64,000 nucleotides of DNA from Gammaproteobacteria bacterium (lineage in GTDB: Bacteria > Pseudomonadota > Gammaproteobacteria > Pseudomonadales > Pseudohongiellaceae): contig JAWKZW010000001.1 of NCBI GenBank assembly GCA_041395725.1, forward strand, positions 2,914,001 to 2,978,000, read 5' to 3'. The translations under genes and the position numbers were made by a program. The notes below the pieces were generated by a model. The model saw only the letters and a list, made by a program, of their open reading frames with translations. It was not told the DNA's origin and did no database searches. Of the stretch, positions 42,037 through 51,003 are shown in pieces. The number at the start of each line of letters is the position of its first letter. Within the stretch, counting starts at the first letter, position 1.

Positions 42037-43380
42037 ATGCCTCTCTCACTTCTGCAGCTGGCGGTCCTAATGCTGGCGCTTGGCACCGGCCTGGCAGGAA
42101 GCGCTGCGCTGGAAGCGGTAGACGACATTGATAGCGCTGCGCTGCCGGCAGATTTCGGTCGCGTGCATTTCTATCTGATCACTGTCGATGCCGGCAATAA
42201 TGTCTGGGACAATTTCGGCCACACGGCCCTGCGCGTCATCGATGAGAACAACAATACGGATACGGTCTACAATTGGGGTCTGTTCGATGCCAGCGGCGGG
42301 GTTGTGCAGTTCTCGTTCAATTTTTTCCGCGGAATCATGAACTATCAGCTGGGCACCAGCAGCCCGGGCGCGGAGTTTGGCGCCTATCGACAACAGCAGC
42401 GCAGCGTCTGGCAGGACGCGATCAATCTGAACAATCGCCAGAAAGAGACGCTCTATAAGCGCCTGCTGTGGAATGTCCGGCCCGAAAACATCGTTTATCC
42501 CTACCATTATTTTTTCGATAATTGCACGACCCGGGTGCGTGACTATCTGGATGAAGCGCTGGAAGGGAAGATCAGCGCGGCCACGGGCAGTACCACCGAC
42601 AACACCTTTCGCGATCTGGTGACCTACCATTACCGCTCTGCGCCACTGATCGAGTTTTCCGTGGATCTGTTAATGAACGCCAATATCGACCGGCCTGTCA
42701 CGCAATGGGAGGAAATGTTTCTACCCCTGAGTCTGCGGGCGCGGTTGATGACCCTGCCATCGGATGTGGCTGTCGCCGGCCGGCAGCAGCCATTGCTGAG
42801 CGACTCTGTCGTGATCGCAGAGTTTCCGACACCGCAAGCCGGGGCTAACCCCTACTACGTGGCGGGTACGCTGCTGCTGGCGCCAGCCCTGTTTCTGTTC
42901 CTGCTGCTGCGCAAGGTATCCATGTCCTATTTTGCGACGCATTCGCGCATTACCCTGAATGCTCCGGGCCTGAGTTTTCGGCTGCTGGGCCTGGTGGGGC
43001 TGGTGGTTTCCCTGTTCAGTGGCATTTATGGCTGTCTTATGTTGGGGGGCTGGTTTTTCTCAGACCATATGGATCTTTATAAGAACGTCAATCTTCTGCT
43101 TTGCTGGCCTGCCGACCTGTTGGGCGTCGTGGTGGCGGGCCGTTGGTTCATTCAGGCCAGGCCCTGGCCCCTGACCCACAACAGTGCTCCGTTCATCAAC
43201 TACTACATGCTTGCACGGTTAGTGTCGGTTGTTGCCTATGCTGTCATTGCTGTGTTCAATCTGGCACCGCAGTCAACCATGACCTTTCTACTGACGGTTA
43301 CACCGGGCCTGTTCCTTCTGATCTTACTGGTCTGGATCGTCGGTTTCGAGCCAGCCAAATCCAAGAACCTGCTGATTTAA
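42037..43380 (+). CDS. Lnb-domain (DUF4105) membrane protein
   Basis: A 447-aa protein with a signal peptide (LLQLAVLMLALGTGLAGSAA), an Lnb/DUF4105 periplasmic domain and about five C-terminal membrane segments. The domain shows the presumed catalytic His in VWDNFGHTALRV and Cys in YHYFFDNCTTRVRDYL. In Gram-positive bacteria Lnb transfers an acyl chain within lipoproteins; in proteobacteria the role of these proteins is not settled. The start at 42037 is the best match to a signal peptide. Two convergent lipoprotein-related genes (this and pal) lie next to each other, which may be chance. Confidence 0.8.
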   Translation: MPLSLLQLAVLMLALGTGLAGSAALEAVDDIDSAALPADFGRVHFYLITVDAGNNVWDNFGHTALRVIDENNNTDTVYNWGLFDASGGVVQFSFNFFRGIMNYQLGTSSPGAEFGAYRQQQRSVWQDAINLNNRQKETLYKRLLWNVRPENIVYPYHYFFDNCTTRVRDYLDEALEGKISAATGSTTDNTFRDLVTYHYRSAPLIEFSVDLLMNANIDRPVTQWEEMFLPLSLRARLMTLPSDVAVAGRQQPLLSDSVVIAEFPTPQAGANPYYVAGTLLLAPALFLFLLLRKVSMSYFATHSRITLNAPGLSFRLLGLVGLVVSLFSGIYGCLMLGGWFFSDHMDLYKNVNLLLCWPADLLGVVVAGRWFIQARPWPLTHNSAPFINYYMLARLVSVVAYAVIAVFNLAPQSTMTFLLTVTPGLFLLILLVWIVGFEPAKSKNLLI

Positions 43381-43534
43381 CGGCCAGTTTGCCTGGCGGG
43401 ACCTTCAGGGGGTTGGTGGCATTTCTTGACGGGCGGTAGCGTGCCTTCGGTAAGGGCCGTTGCCGGCGAGAGCGTCTGAGGACGAGCGTATACTGTCAGT
43501 TAGGCACAGGTCGCTTAAGCGATAGAGAGCTGGC

Positions 43535-43573
43535 CAAAAAAAGCCCCGGACTCCAAAGAGCCGGGGCTTTCCA
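43535..43573 (-). terminator. Intrinsic terminator of pal
   Basis: Read on the minus strand, AAAGCCCCGG and CCGGGGCTTTTTTT form a stem with an 11-nt loop and a T7 tail, 18 bp after the pal stop codon. Confidence 0.9.
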
Positions 43574-43590
43574 TTCCGTGACCGGGAATA

Positions 43591-44136
43591 CTAGCGGGTA
43601 ACGACCTCGACACGGCGATTACGCTGATAAGCTGCTTCGCTGGTGTTGGAGTCGGCTGGACGTTCCTCGCCGTAGCTGACAACCTCGATCTGAGAGCGGG
43701 ATGCACCGTTTACGATAAGAAAATTCATGATGCTTTGAGCCCGCCTTTCGCCAAGAGCCAGGTTGTACTCCCGGGTGCCGCGCTCGTCAGCATGCCCTTC
43801 GAGGCGAATGCGCTTGTTGGGATTAGCTGCCAGATCACGGCCGTGGTAGGTCAGTACATCACGGTCAGCTGGCCGAAATTCAGCGATATCGAAATCGAAG
43901 TAGAAAACCGTGGTCTGCAGGGCAGCGCGCTCGACGCGGGCCTGCTGTTCTGCGGCTCGACGTTCAGCTTCGCTTTGCAGCTGCTGGGCACGCTGAGTGG
44001 TCGCGTCAATGCCGGACAGGCCGGTATCTGACTCTCCCCCGGCCTGGTCTTCCATATCACCGCTGGAACTACAGGCAACTACACTGGTCAGGGCGAGCAG
44101 GATTAGCAGGTTTCGGGCTAGTTTTGAAAGTTTCAT
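43591..44136 (-). CDS. pal: Peptidoglycan-associated (OmpA-like) lipoprotein
   Basis: A 181-aa outer-membrane lipoprotein. The ATG at 44136 (AGGAG upstream) gives a lipoprotein signal ending VVAC with Cys22, followed by Ser-Ser (no inner-membrane retention Asp). The OmpA-like peptidoglycan-binding domain is complete: TVFYFDFDIAEFRP, IRLEGHADERGTREYNLALG, ERRAQSIMNF and VSYGEERPADSNTSEAAYQR with NRRVEVV. No tolB or cpoB (ybgF) is next to it, unlike the classical tol-pal operon, so it may be a second Pal paralogue. A TGACC-TTTT-GGTCA palindrome lies ~45 nt upstream of the start. Confidence 0.9.
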   Translation of the reverse strand: MKLSKLARNLLILLALTSVVACSSSGDMEDQAGGESDTGLSGIDATTQRAQQLQSEAERRAAEQQARVERAALQTTVFYFDFDIAEFRPADRDVLTYHGRDLAANPNKRIRLEGHADERGTREYNLALGERRAQSIMNFLIVNGASRSQIEVVSYGEERPADSNTSEAAYQRNRRVEVVTR

Positions 44137-44304
44137 TTTTTCTCCTACGTTGGGTATTCCCAGGTTAATTCCTGATTTGACCTTTTGGTCAGGTCTGCAG
44201 GTGCGCGCAACATACAGTAAACTGCAACTTAGTTCTATTGATCGGCGCATAAATAATTTTTTTGACATTTTTCTTGCGATTTAATTGCCCGCAGACTGAA
44301 AATT

Positions 44305-44739
44305 TCAACGTTCCAGCACCAGGCGGTGAAAAAACATCCCGCCCACCATGGCGATAACGAACAGCCAGACTGATCCATTTAACGTCACCAGTGAAGTCAG
44401 GGCAGGGCCCGGGCATAAACCGGCCAGCCCCCAGCCAACCCCGAACAGCGCGGCACCGCCCAACAGGCGCCGGTCCACATCTTTGCTGGTCGGCAGGAAA
44501 AAGCGCGCCTCAAGTAACGGTCGATCTCTTCTCAGCACCAGCTGAAACGCAGGCATGGTGATGGCCAGGCCGCCGATCATGACCAGGGCAAGGCTTGGGT
44601 CCCAGTTACCTGCCAGGTCGAGAAAGCCGATCACCTTGGCGGGGTTTACCATGGCTGACACGGTCAGGCCCAGACCGAATAACAGGCCGGAAACAAACAC
44701 AGAGACCAGGGCGAGGGGTTGGTTAGGTCTGTTTGTCAT
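44305..44739 (-). CDS. YeeE/YedE-family half-transporter (second of a pair)
   Basis: A 144-aa, four-segment membrane protein of the YeeE/YedE (PF04143/DUF6691) family. Landmarks are VSGLLFGLGLTVSAMVNPAK and GVGWGLAGLCPGPALTSLV, the latter with the conserved Cys. It overlaps the upstream partner by ATGA, so the two are translationally coupled and together equal a full-size transporter. Related full-length YeeE takes up thiosulfate; a sulfur-compound role is plausible. Confidence 0.88.
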   Translation of the reverse strand: MTNRPNQPLALVSVFVSGLLFGLGLTVSAMVNPAKVIGFLDLAGNWDPSLALVMIGGLAITMPAFQLVLRRDRPLLEARFFLPTSKDVDRRLLGGAALFGVGWGLAGLCPGPALTSLVTLNGSVWLFVIAMVGGMFFHRLVLER

Positions 44740-45173
44740 GAGCCAGCTCCTATTACATGCCGGACCAGGAAAACTGTCACGATACCGGCCAGCATGAACA
44801 CCAGCGTCGCGGCAAATGAACGCTTGGAAATGCGCGCGATACCACAAATACCATGGCCGCTGGTGCAGCCGCTTCCCAGGCGGGTGCCGAGTCCGACCAG
44901 GAACCCGGCGAGAATGCTCACCAGCGGGGTGGCCTGTACCTCAAGGTCGATTGGCGAGCCTTTGACCAGAGTGAAAAGCAGGGCGCCACAAAGCAGCCCG
45001 CCAATAAAGAGCACGCGCCACAGGGCGTCGCTTTTGACCGGGAACAGAACGCCACCGAGAATGCCGCTGATACCGGTAATCCGGCCGTTTATCCATAACA
45101 TCAGAGTGGCTGCAGTTCCAATCAGCGCGCCTCCCAGCAAGGCGCTATAGGGAGTAAAATTTTCCATATGCAT
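44736..45173 (-). CDS. YeeE/YedE-family half-transporter (first of a pair)
   Basis: A 145-aa membrane protein of the same family. The conserved block is LGTRLGSGCTSGHGICGIAR, where the two Cys residues are those involved in handling sulfur substrates in characterised homologues. The N-terminus has YSALLGGALIGTAATLMLWI. It starts at 45173 or the ATG two codons later. First gene of the pair. Confidence 0.88.
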   Translation of the reverse strand: MHMENFTPYSALLGGALIGTAATLMLWINGRITGISGILGGVLFPVKSDALWRVLFIGGLLCGALLFTLVKGSPIDLEVQATPLVSILAGFLVGLGTRLGSGCTSGHGICGIARISKRSFAATLVFMLAGIVTVFLVRHVIGAGS

Positions 45174-45304
45174 GAGATCCTGTGCGGTTTTTTTGCCATG
45201 CCCGGCAGGGTCGGTGTGCCTGATTTGCCGTCCAGCCGAACCATACCGGTCGAGTATAAAGCAGAAATTCAGAAACTGCCTGATCAGGATCAGTTCCTGG
45301 CTCT

Positions 45305-47044
45305 ATGGCTGTTACCATAATAGCTTGCTCGGCCTTTACCCGCGTAAACAGGTTCTGTCTGGTGACTTCCGTTAATTTCATTTTTGGTCTGGGGTTGTTT
45401 CTTTACGGCATGTCCCAGCTGGAGCAGGGTATTCGCAAGCTCAGCGATGTGCGCCTGCGTGGCTGGCTGCGCGCCAGTACCGGGACCAGTATTGGCAGCG
45501 TAGGGACAGGTGTGCTGGCGACCGCGCTGCTGCAGAGCAGTTCCATGGTGAGCCTGCTCGTGCTTGCGTTTGCCAGCGCCGGGCTGCTGCCTTTCGTCAA
45601 TGCGGTGGGAATAATCCTGGGCGCCAACCTTGGCACCACCGTGACTGGCTGGCTGGTGGCAATCTTTGGTTTCAAGTTGAACCTGGAGTCTTTTGCGTTA
45701 CCGCTGCTGGGCCTGTCGGCCTTCGGGCTGGTTTTCTTTCGTCGGGAAAGTTATCCGGCCAACGGCATGACGGTGGTTCTCGGAATCGGCCTGCTGCTGT
45801 TCGGGCTGGGTGTCATGAAAACCAGTATGGAGGCGCTGCCGGCACGTTTTGATGTGTCGCTTCTGCAGGGGCACAGTCCGGTAGTGTATCTGGGGGCTGG
45901 TGTAGTGATCGCGGCCCTGGTGCAGTCGAGCTCGGCTGTGATGATGATGGCCCTGGCTGCTGTGAATGCAGAATTTGTCACTCTGCCGGAAGCGGCCGCT
46001 CTGATTGTCGGCGCCGATATGGGGACCACCAGTACCACAGTGCTGGGCAGCCTTGGCGGCATTGCTATAAAAAGGCAACTGGCTCTTGCTCATTGTGTCT
46101 TTAATCTTATCGTCGACCTGTCCGCCTTTCTGTTCCTTTTGCCGGTGCTGCCACTGGTCCTTTCCTGGCTGCAGGTCTCAGACCCGCTGTTTGGGCTGGT
46201 CGCCTTTCACAGTGTGATGAATGTCATCGGGTTGGCGGCATTCGTTCCGTTCCTCGGTATTTTCGCCCGCTGGATAGAAAAGCTGTTTCAGCAGCATGAT
46301 GGCGAACCCGGATCACTGCTGGAAAAAGTAACGACCGACGTAGTGGACGCGGCACTGGTGGCGCTGGAGACAACGGTTCGCGCGGTGACCCTGCAGGCAC
46401 TGGTCAACGCCATGCGCGTATTCAACCTGACGCCGGTGAATCTGGCCGCCGTGAGGGAGATTGTTGAAAAATCAGCCGATGTGGAGGTCGGGCTCGATTT
46501 CGAACGCGGCTACGAACACCTGAAACGGCAGGAGGGCGAAATTTTACGCTATGTGGCCCGTATTGAATTGCAGCCACTGGGGGAGGGCGATGTGTCGGAA
46601 CTGGCCCGGCTTCAGCGACTCACGAGGGGCGTGATTTACTGCAACAAATCGCTCAAGGACATCCAGCACGATTTACGCGAGTTGCGCCTGAATGCCGCGC
46701 CGGTAATGAATGAGCTGTATGAACTGCAACGTGAATATCACCGCAATGCCTATCAGAATCTGCTCGATCTGCTGCTCGCTGATCATGCATGGGAGTATGT
46801 GTTGGAAGAGCTTGAGCAGCTGGATGCAGGTAACGATCAGCACTACGATGCCGTCAATCGTCTGGTGCAGACCAGGGCGGCTCTGGAATCTTCCGATACA
46901 GCGCTTATTTCCCTGCAGTTGAATGTTAACCGGGAAATCAGGCTGGCTTATCGCCAGATGCTCAAATCGGTCAAATCTCTGATCCTGGATAAAACAGTTG
47001 CTGGTAACATCTCGTTACAATCGAAGTTGCCGGTTAGCAGCTGA
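45305..47044 (+). CDS. Na/Pi-cotransporter family protein with PhoU-like domain
   Basis: A 579-aa protein. Residues ~20-330 form the Na/Pi cotransporter (NptA/YjbB-like) membrane domain with its two inverted repeats, each with the QSSS motif (ATALLQSSSMVSLL; AALVQSSSAVMMM), plus ILGANLGTTVTGW and IVGADMGTTSTTVLGS. The C-terminal ~200 residues are helical and PhoU-like. Such proteins move phosphate, usually outward in YjbB. Divergent from the YeeE pair. Confidence 0.88.
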   Translation: MAVTIIACSAFTRVNRFCLVTSVNFIFGLGLFLYGMSQLEQGIRKLSDVRLRGWLRASTGTSIGSVGTGVLATALLQSSSMVSLLVLAFASAGLLPFVNAVGIILGANLGTTVTGWLVAIFGFKLNLESFALPLLGLSAFGLVFFRRESYPANGMTVVLGIGLLLFGLGVMKTSMEALPARFDVSLLQGHSPVVYLGAGVVIAALVQSSSAVMMMALAAVNAEFVTLPEAAALIVGADMGTTSTTVLGSLGGIAIKRQLALAHCVFNLIVDLSAFLFLLPVLPLVLSWLQVSDPLFGLVAFHSVMNVIGLAAFVPFLGIFARWIEKLFQQHDGEPGSLLEKVTTDVVDAALVALETTVRAVTLQALVNAMRVFNLTPVNLAAVREIVEKSADVEVGLDFERGYEHLKRQEGEILRYVARIELQPLGEGDVSELARLQRLTRGVIYCNKSLKDIQHDLRELRLNAAPVMNELYELQREYHRNAYQNLLDLLLADHAWEYVLEELEQLDAGNDQHYDAVNRLVQTRAALESSDTALISLQLNVNREIRLAYRQMLKSVKSLILDKTVAGNISLQSKLPVSS

Positions 47045-47108
47045 TTTTGTGTTATAAGGCCATCTACATTCAGACCCTCGATTATCGAACCGGAGGAAGT
47101 ACAACAAA

Positions 47109-47633
47109 ATGAACAACGCGAAACGGACAAGGGCAGTACTGCTGGCAGTGATGCTGGCATTCACCGGATGCACCCAGACGGGTTTACGAATCGGCAATAC
47201 GGTGACTCTCTGTTGCCCGGGCACCTACGCTGATTATGAAGCCTATCGATTGCAGACTGAGAACATGCCGATCTTCCTCAGGGACTGGGTGGTGGATATG
47301 TTCGATTCCTCATTTCAGGAAAGGGGCATGGAGCGTAATGACCAGGTGAACGATCTGATCGTCACCCTTTCTTACGAGCACGTAAACCTCAGCCCCGAGA
47401 CGGAAGACGTCAATCCTTTTATCAGACAGGAGAACATCGACGTTGAATTACGCTACATCGCGGTGGTCAAGATCTCGATGCGGGAAACCAGCACGGGCGA
47501 GGAAGTCTGGGCTGGTCAGGTGAGCCGCATTCATACGGTTTCACCGGGCGAATACATGCACGAAGGTCCTGCCAGAGTGGCTTTCCTGGAAACCTTCCGG
47601 GATCTGCTGGCAGACTACCCCGGCCGGGACTGA
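47109..47633 (+). CDS. Putative lipoprotein, DUF4136-like
   Basis: A 174-aa lipoprotein with lipobox LAFTGC (Cys21) and no retention Asp, so probably in the outer membrane. The body resembles the DUF4136 type: YADYEAYRLQTENMPIFLRD, then ERNDQVNDLIVTLSYEHVNL and ISMRETSTGEEVWAGQVSR. It begins 64 bp after the phosphate transporter. Function unknown. Confidence 0.75.
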   Translation: MNNAKRTRAVLLAVMLAFTGCTQTGLRIGNTVTLCCPGTYADYEAYRLQTENMPIFLRDWVVDMFDSSFQERGMERNDQVNDLIVTLSYEHVNLSPETEDVNPFIRQENIDVELRYIAVVKISMRETSTGEEVWAGQVSRIHTVSPGEYMHEGPARVAFLETFRDLLADYPGRD

Positions 47634-47846
47634 TACGGGCCTTTCCGCTATAGAGCAAGTGTTCGATATTTGTTTATTTGCTCTGCTTAAAAATGTTAAA
47701 GTTCTCCTTCCTTGCGGCCGGGTGGTTTCAGTCACCCGGTTTCCGGATACTCTGGTGGCATGAATTGCTGAACCGTCAGGATGTCCGGTTCGTAAAAATA
47801 TCCAGACACCGAGACTGATTTTTCGATTCTGGCAGAGAAGGAGTAA

Positions 47847-49049
47847 GTGGTGAACGCGGAATTCACGGCAGAAGAACTTGCCTTTCAACAAGAGGTAAGA
47901 GAATTTCTGGAGACTGAGTTTCCGGCTGAAATCCGGGAGAAAGTTGACAATAACCTGCGCCTCAGCAAGGACGACCTGGTCCGCTGGCAAAAAATTCTCA
48001 ACAAGCAGGGCTGGATGGCCCCGAACTGGCCTGAAGAGTACGGGGGAACCGGCTGGACCCCGACTCAGAAATATATTTTCAATCAGGAAATGGGCCGTAT
48101 CGGCGCCCCCGAGCCAGTTGCCTTCGGTGTCAAAATGGTGGCGCCGGTCATTATCGCTTACGGCTCGGAAGAGCAGAAGCAACGCTTTCTGCCGGATATT
48201 CTCGAAAGCAGGACCTGGTGGTGCCAGGGCTATTCCGAACCCAACTCAGGCTCCGACCTGGCCTCCCTCAAAACCAGCGCGGTCCGGGAAGGTGATCATT
48301 ATGTGGTCAACGGAACGAAAACCTGGAACACACTGGGGCAATACGCCGATTGGATCTTCTGCCTGGTGCGTACCGACAATACCGCCAAAAAGCAGGAGGG
48401 AATCAGCTTTCTGCTTATCGATATGAAGTCACCCGGTATCAGCGTCAATCCTATCGTGCTGATGGACGGCAGCCCCGAGGTCAACGAGGTGGTTTTCGAT
48501 AACGTCAAAGTCCCGGTGGAGAACCTTATTGGCGAGGAAAACAAGGGTTGGACCTATGCCAAGGTACTGCTGACCCATGAGCGGACCAATATCGCCCGCG
48601 TGCCCTACACCAAACGCCGCATCAATGAGCTTAAAACTGCTGCTGCCAATCGCGATGACGGATTCGGTGGCAAGCTTGCCGATGATCCCGTGTTTGCAAC
48701 CAAGGTCGCGGAGATGGAGATCGATCTGCTGGCATTGGAATATGCTGAACTGCGAACTTTGGCGGCTGTGTCTGTTGGCAAGGCCCCGGGCCCTGAATCC
48801 TCAATTCTGAAGATTGTTGGTACAGAAGTAGCTCAGCGGGCTGATGAGCTGTTCCTGGAGGTCGCCGACTACGACGCCCTGCCTTTTGTGCCGGAGCAGT
48901 TCGAGGGCGGGTTCCAGGGAGAGCCCCTGGGTGAAGGCTACCTGGCATCGACGGCCCTGGATTACTTTAATCATCGCAAGGTCTCCATTTATGGTGGGTC
49001 CAACGAAATCCAGAAAAATATTATCTGCAAGGCAGTGCTGGGGCTGTAA
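47847..49049 (+). CDS. Acyl-CoA dehydrogenase, subunit/paralogue 1
   Basis: A 400-aa FAD acyl-CoA dehydrogenase. Conserved parts are WWCQGYSEPNSGSDLASLKT, TWNTLGQYADWIFCLVRT, GWTYAKVLLTHERTNIARVP and the C-terminal YFNHRKVSIYGGSNEIQKNI. The start is GTG after AAGGAG. It is followed 61 bp later by a second acyl-CoA dehydrogenase; this pairing usually means a heteromeric enzyme or branched/steroid-type acyl-CoA substrates. Confidence 0.92.
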   Translation: MVNAEFTAEELAFQQEVREFLETEFPAEIREKVDNNLRLSKDDLVRWQKILNKQGWMAPNWPEEYGGTGWTPTQKYIFNQEMGRIGAPEPVAFGVKMVAPVIIAYGSEEQKQRFLPDILESRTWWCQGYSEPNSGSDLASLKTSAVREGDHYVVNGTKTWNTLGQYADWIFCLVRTDNTAKKQEGISFLLIDMKSPGISVNPIVLMDGSPEVNEVVFDNVKVPVENLIGEENKGWTYAKVLLTHERTNIARVPYTKRRINELKTAAANRDDGFGGKLADDPVFATKVAEMEIDLLALEYAELRTLAAVSVGKAPGPESSILKIVGTEVAQRADELFLEVADYDALPFVPEQFEGGFQGEPLGEGYLASTALDYFNHRKVSIYGGSNEIQKNIICKAVLGL

Positions 49050-49110
49050 TCACGGTCGCGTCATGGCGCGATCTGTCACAGTTCGAACTCAAGAATTCGA
49101 GGTTTAGCAA

Positions 49111-50244
49111 GTGGACTTTTCATTTACTGGCGAGCAACAGATGCTACAGGACAGCGTGCAGAAGTTTGTGCGCGAGCATTACGATTTTGAGACCCGTAAG
49201 GGGATTCTGGCCAGCGACATCGGGTTCAGCATCGACAACTGGAACCTGTTTGCGGAGCTGGGCTGGCTGACAGTGCCATTCCAGGAAGAAGACGGGGGCT
49301 TTGGCGGTTCCGCTGTGGACCTGATGGTGATGATGGAAGCGCTGGGTAAAGGGATGGTCGTAGAGCCGTTTATTCCCACTGCCGTAATGGCCGGCGGCCT
49401 GATCAGCAGGCTGGGAACGGTTGAGCAGAAGGCGGATCTGCTGCCCGCAATCATGTGTGGTGAACTGCAGCTGGCCTGTGCCATCAGTGAGCCCGGCAGT
49501 CGCTTCAATCTGGCCAATGTGGCCACCACGGCGGCCGCAAAGGGTGATGGTTTTGTCATCAGTGGCAGCAAGGTGGCGGTACTTAACGGTGCTCAGGCTG
49601 ATCGCTTGCTGGTGGTGGCCCGAAGCTCCGGCGCCGCGCAGGATCGGCAGGGGATCTCGGTTTTTCTGGTAGATGCCAAAGCTGCGGGGGTTACCCGCCA
49701 GGGGTATACTCAGATAGATGGGCACGGTGCTGCGACCGTCCAGCTCGACGGCGTTGAGGTTTCCGCCAATGCCTGTCTGGGGACGCCTGGCGAGGCCCTG
49801 GCGGGGCTGGAGCAGGTGGTGGATATTGCTACCGTAGCAGTGGCTTCGGAAGCCGTTGGTGCCCTGGATGCCCTGCTTCAGAAAACAGTCGAATACAGTA
49901 AGACTCGTAAACAGTTTGGCGTGCCTATCGGCACTTTTCAGGCACTTCAGCATCGCATGGCTGATATGTTTGTCGAGTGCCAGCTGGCGCGTTCGATAGT
50001 CTTGATGGCGGCAATGAAACTGGACAGCAGCGCCAGTGAGACGGAGAAGGCTAAAGCTGTGTCGGCTGCCAAGAGCCGGGTCGGTAAGGCCCTAATCAAA
50101 GTCAGCCAGGAAGCCGTGCAGTTGCATGGCGGAATAGGCATCACTGATGAACTGGATGTTGCCCATCTGTTCAAGCGGGTCACTGCCATTGAAACCCTGT
50201 TCGGTAACACGGATTTTCATACCCGTCGGTTTGCCAGCCTTTAG
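49111..50244 (+). CDS. Acyl-CoA dehydrogenase, subunit/paralogue 2
   Basis: A 377-aa partner of the upstream enzyme. It shows FSFTGEQQMLQDSVQKFVRE, LACAISEPGSRFNLANVATT, a C-terminal FAD block QLHGGIGITDELDVAHLFKR and ETLFGNTDFH. It is more divergent at the Q-rich FAD-contact loop (YSKTRKQFGVPIGTFQALQH is intact). Ends 6 bp before the phosphatase gene, so the operon continues. Confidence 0.9.
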   Translation: MDFSFTGEQQMLQDSVQKFVREHYDFETRKGILASDIGFSIDNWNLFAELGWLTVPFQEEDGGFGGSAVDLMVMMEALGKGMVVEPFIPTAVMAGGLISRLGTVEQKADLLPAIMCGELQLACAISEPGSRFNLANVATTAAAKGDGFVISGSKVAVLNGAQADRLLVVARSSGAAQDRQGISVFLVDAKAAGVTRQGYTQIDGHGAATVQLDGVEVSANACLGTPGEALAGLEQVVDIATVAVASEAVGALDALLQKTVEYSKTRKQFGVPIGTFQALQHRMADMFVECQLARSIVLMAAMKLDSSASETEKAKAVSAAKSRVGKALIKVSQEAVQLHGGIGITDELDVAHLFKRVTAIETLFGNTDFHTRRFASL

Positions 50245-50250
50245 AAGCTT

Positions 50251-50960
50251 ATGAGCGAACTGGTATTCGTGCGACATGGCCAGGCTTCGTTTGGTGCTGA
50301 TTCTTACGACAAACTCAGCCAGGCGGGCATAGAACAGGTAAAGCAGCTGTCCCGACACTGGCGGGAACTGGGCGAAAGCTTCCATCACCTGTATGCCGGT
50401 GATCTGAGACGTCAGCAGGAAACGGCCAGGGAACTGCTGGACCATGTGGAAGTGTCGCAGCGCAGGATCCAGGTTATGCCAGCCTTCAACGAATACAACG
50501 GTGATCCTCTGATTGCTATCTACCTGCGCAATCACCGGCGGGAAGGAGGCTTTCCGGCGGAACTGAGCCTGCCAATACCGGAAGAGCGTCTCTACCAGAG
50601 GGTGTTTGAAGCGGCCACGGCAAAATGGATCCGAGATGAGCTTGAGCCTGCCGATACGGATGTGGGTTTTGAACCGTGGCGGGATTTCCAGGCCCGCGTG
50701 CACAGTGCCATGGATGAGCTGATGGAAGCCCATCAGAATGGCAGCAAGGTGCTCATCTCCACGTCCGGGGGTGTGATAGCATTAGCCCTGCGCGGGCCTT
50801 GGGGTTTCCTGATGCCCAGGTGATTGCTACAAACTGGATGGTGCATAACAGTTCGGTTACCCGTATCCGCTACGGCGGCGGTAAGATTTCGCTGACCCTG
50901 TTTAACAATCTCGCGCACCTTGAGAAGCCGGATTTGCAACACATGGTGACATTTCGCTGA
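50251..50960 (+). pseudogene. Histidine phosphatase (phosphoglycerate-mutase-like), single-base frameshift
   Basis: The ORF starts normally (LVFVRHGQASFGADSYDKLS, with the catalytic RHG) and runs through LYAGDLRRQQETARELLDHV and NGSKVLISTSGGVIALALRG. It then shifts near 50793 and stops at 50823. In the next frame the family sequence continues to the natural end at 50960: VIATNWMVHNSSVTRIRYGG, then HLEKPDLQHMVTFR. Adding one base (CGCGCGGCC for CGCGGGCC) restores the frame. This could be a real mutation or an assembly error. It sits between the acyl-CoA dehydrogenases and the APH kinase. Confidence 0.8.
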
Positions 50961-51003
50961 GCTGTTAGTAACAACAACGTCTCGGGATTACGGGGAAAAC
51001 TGT

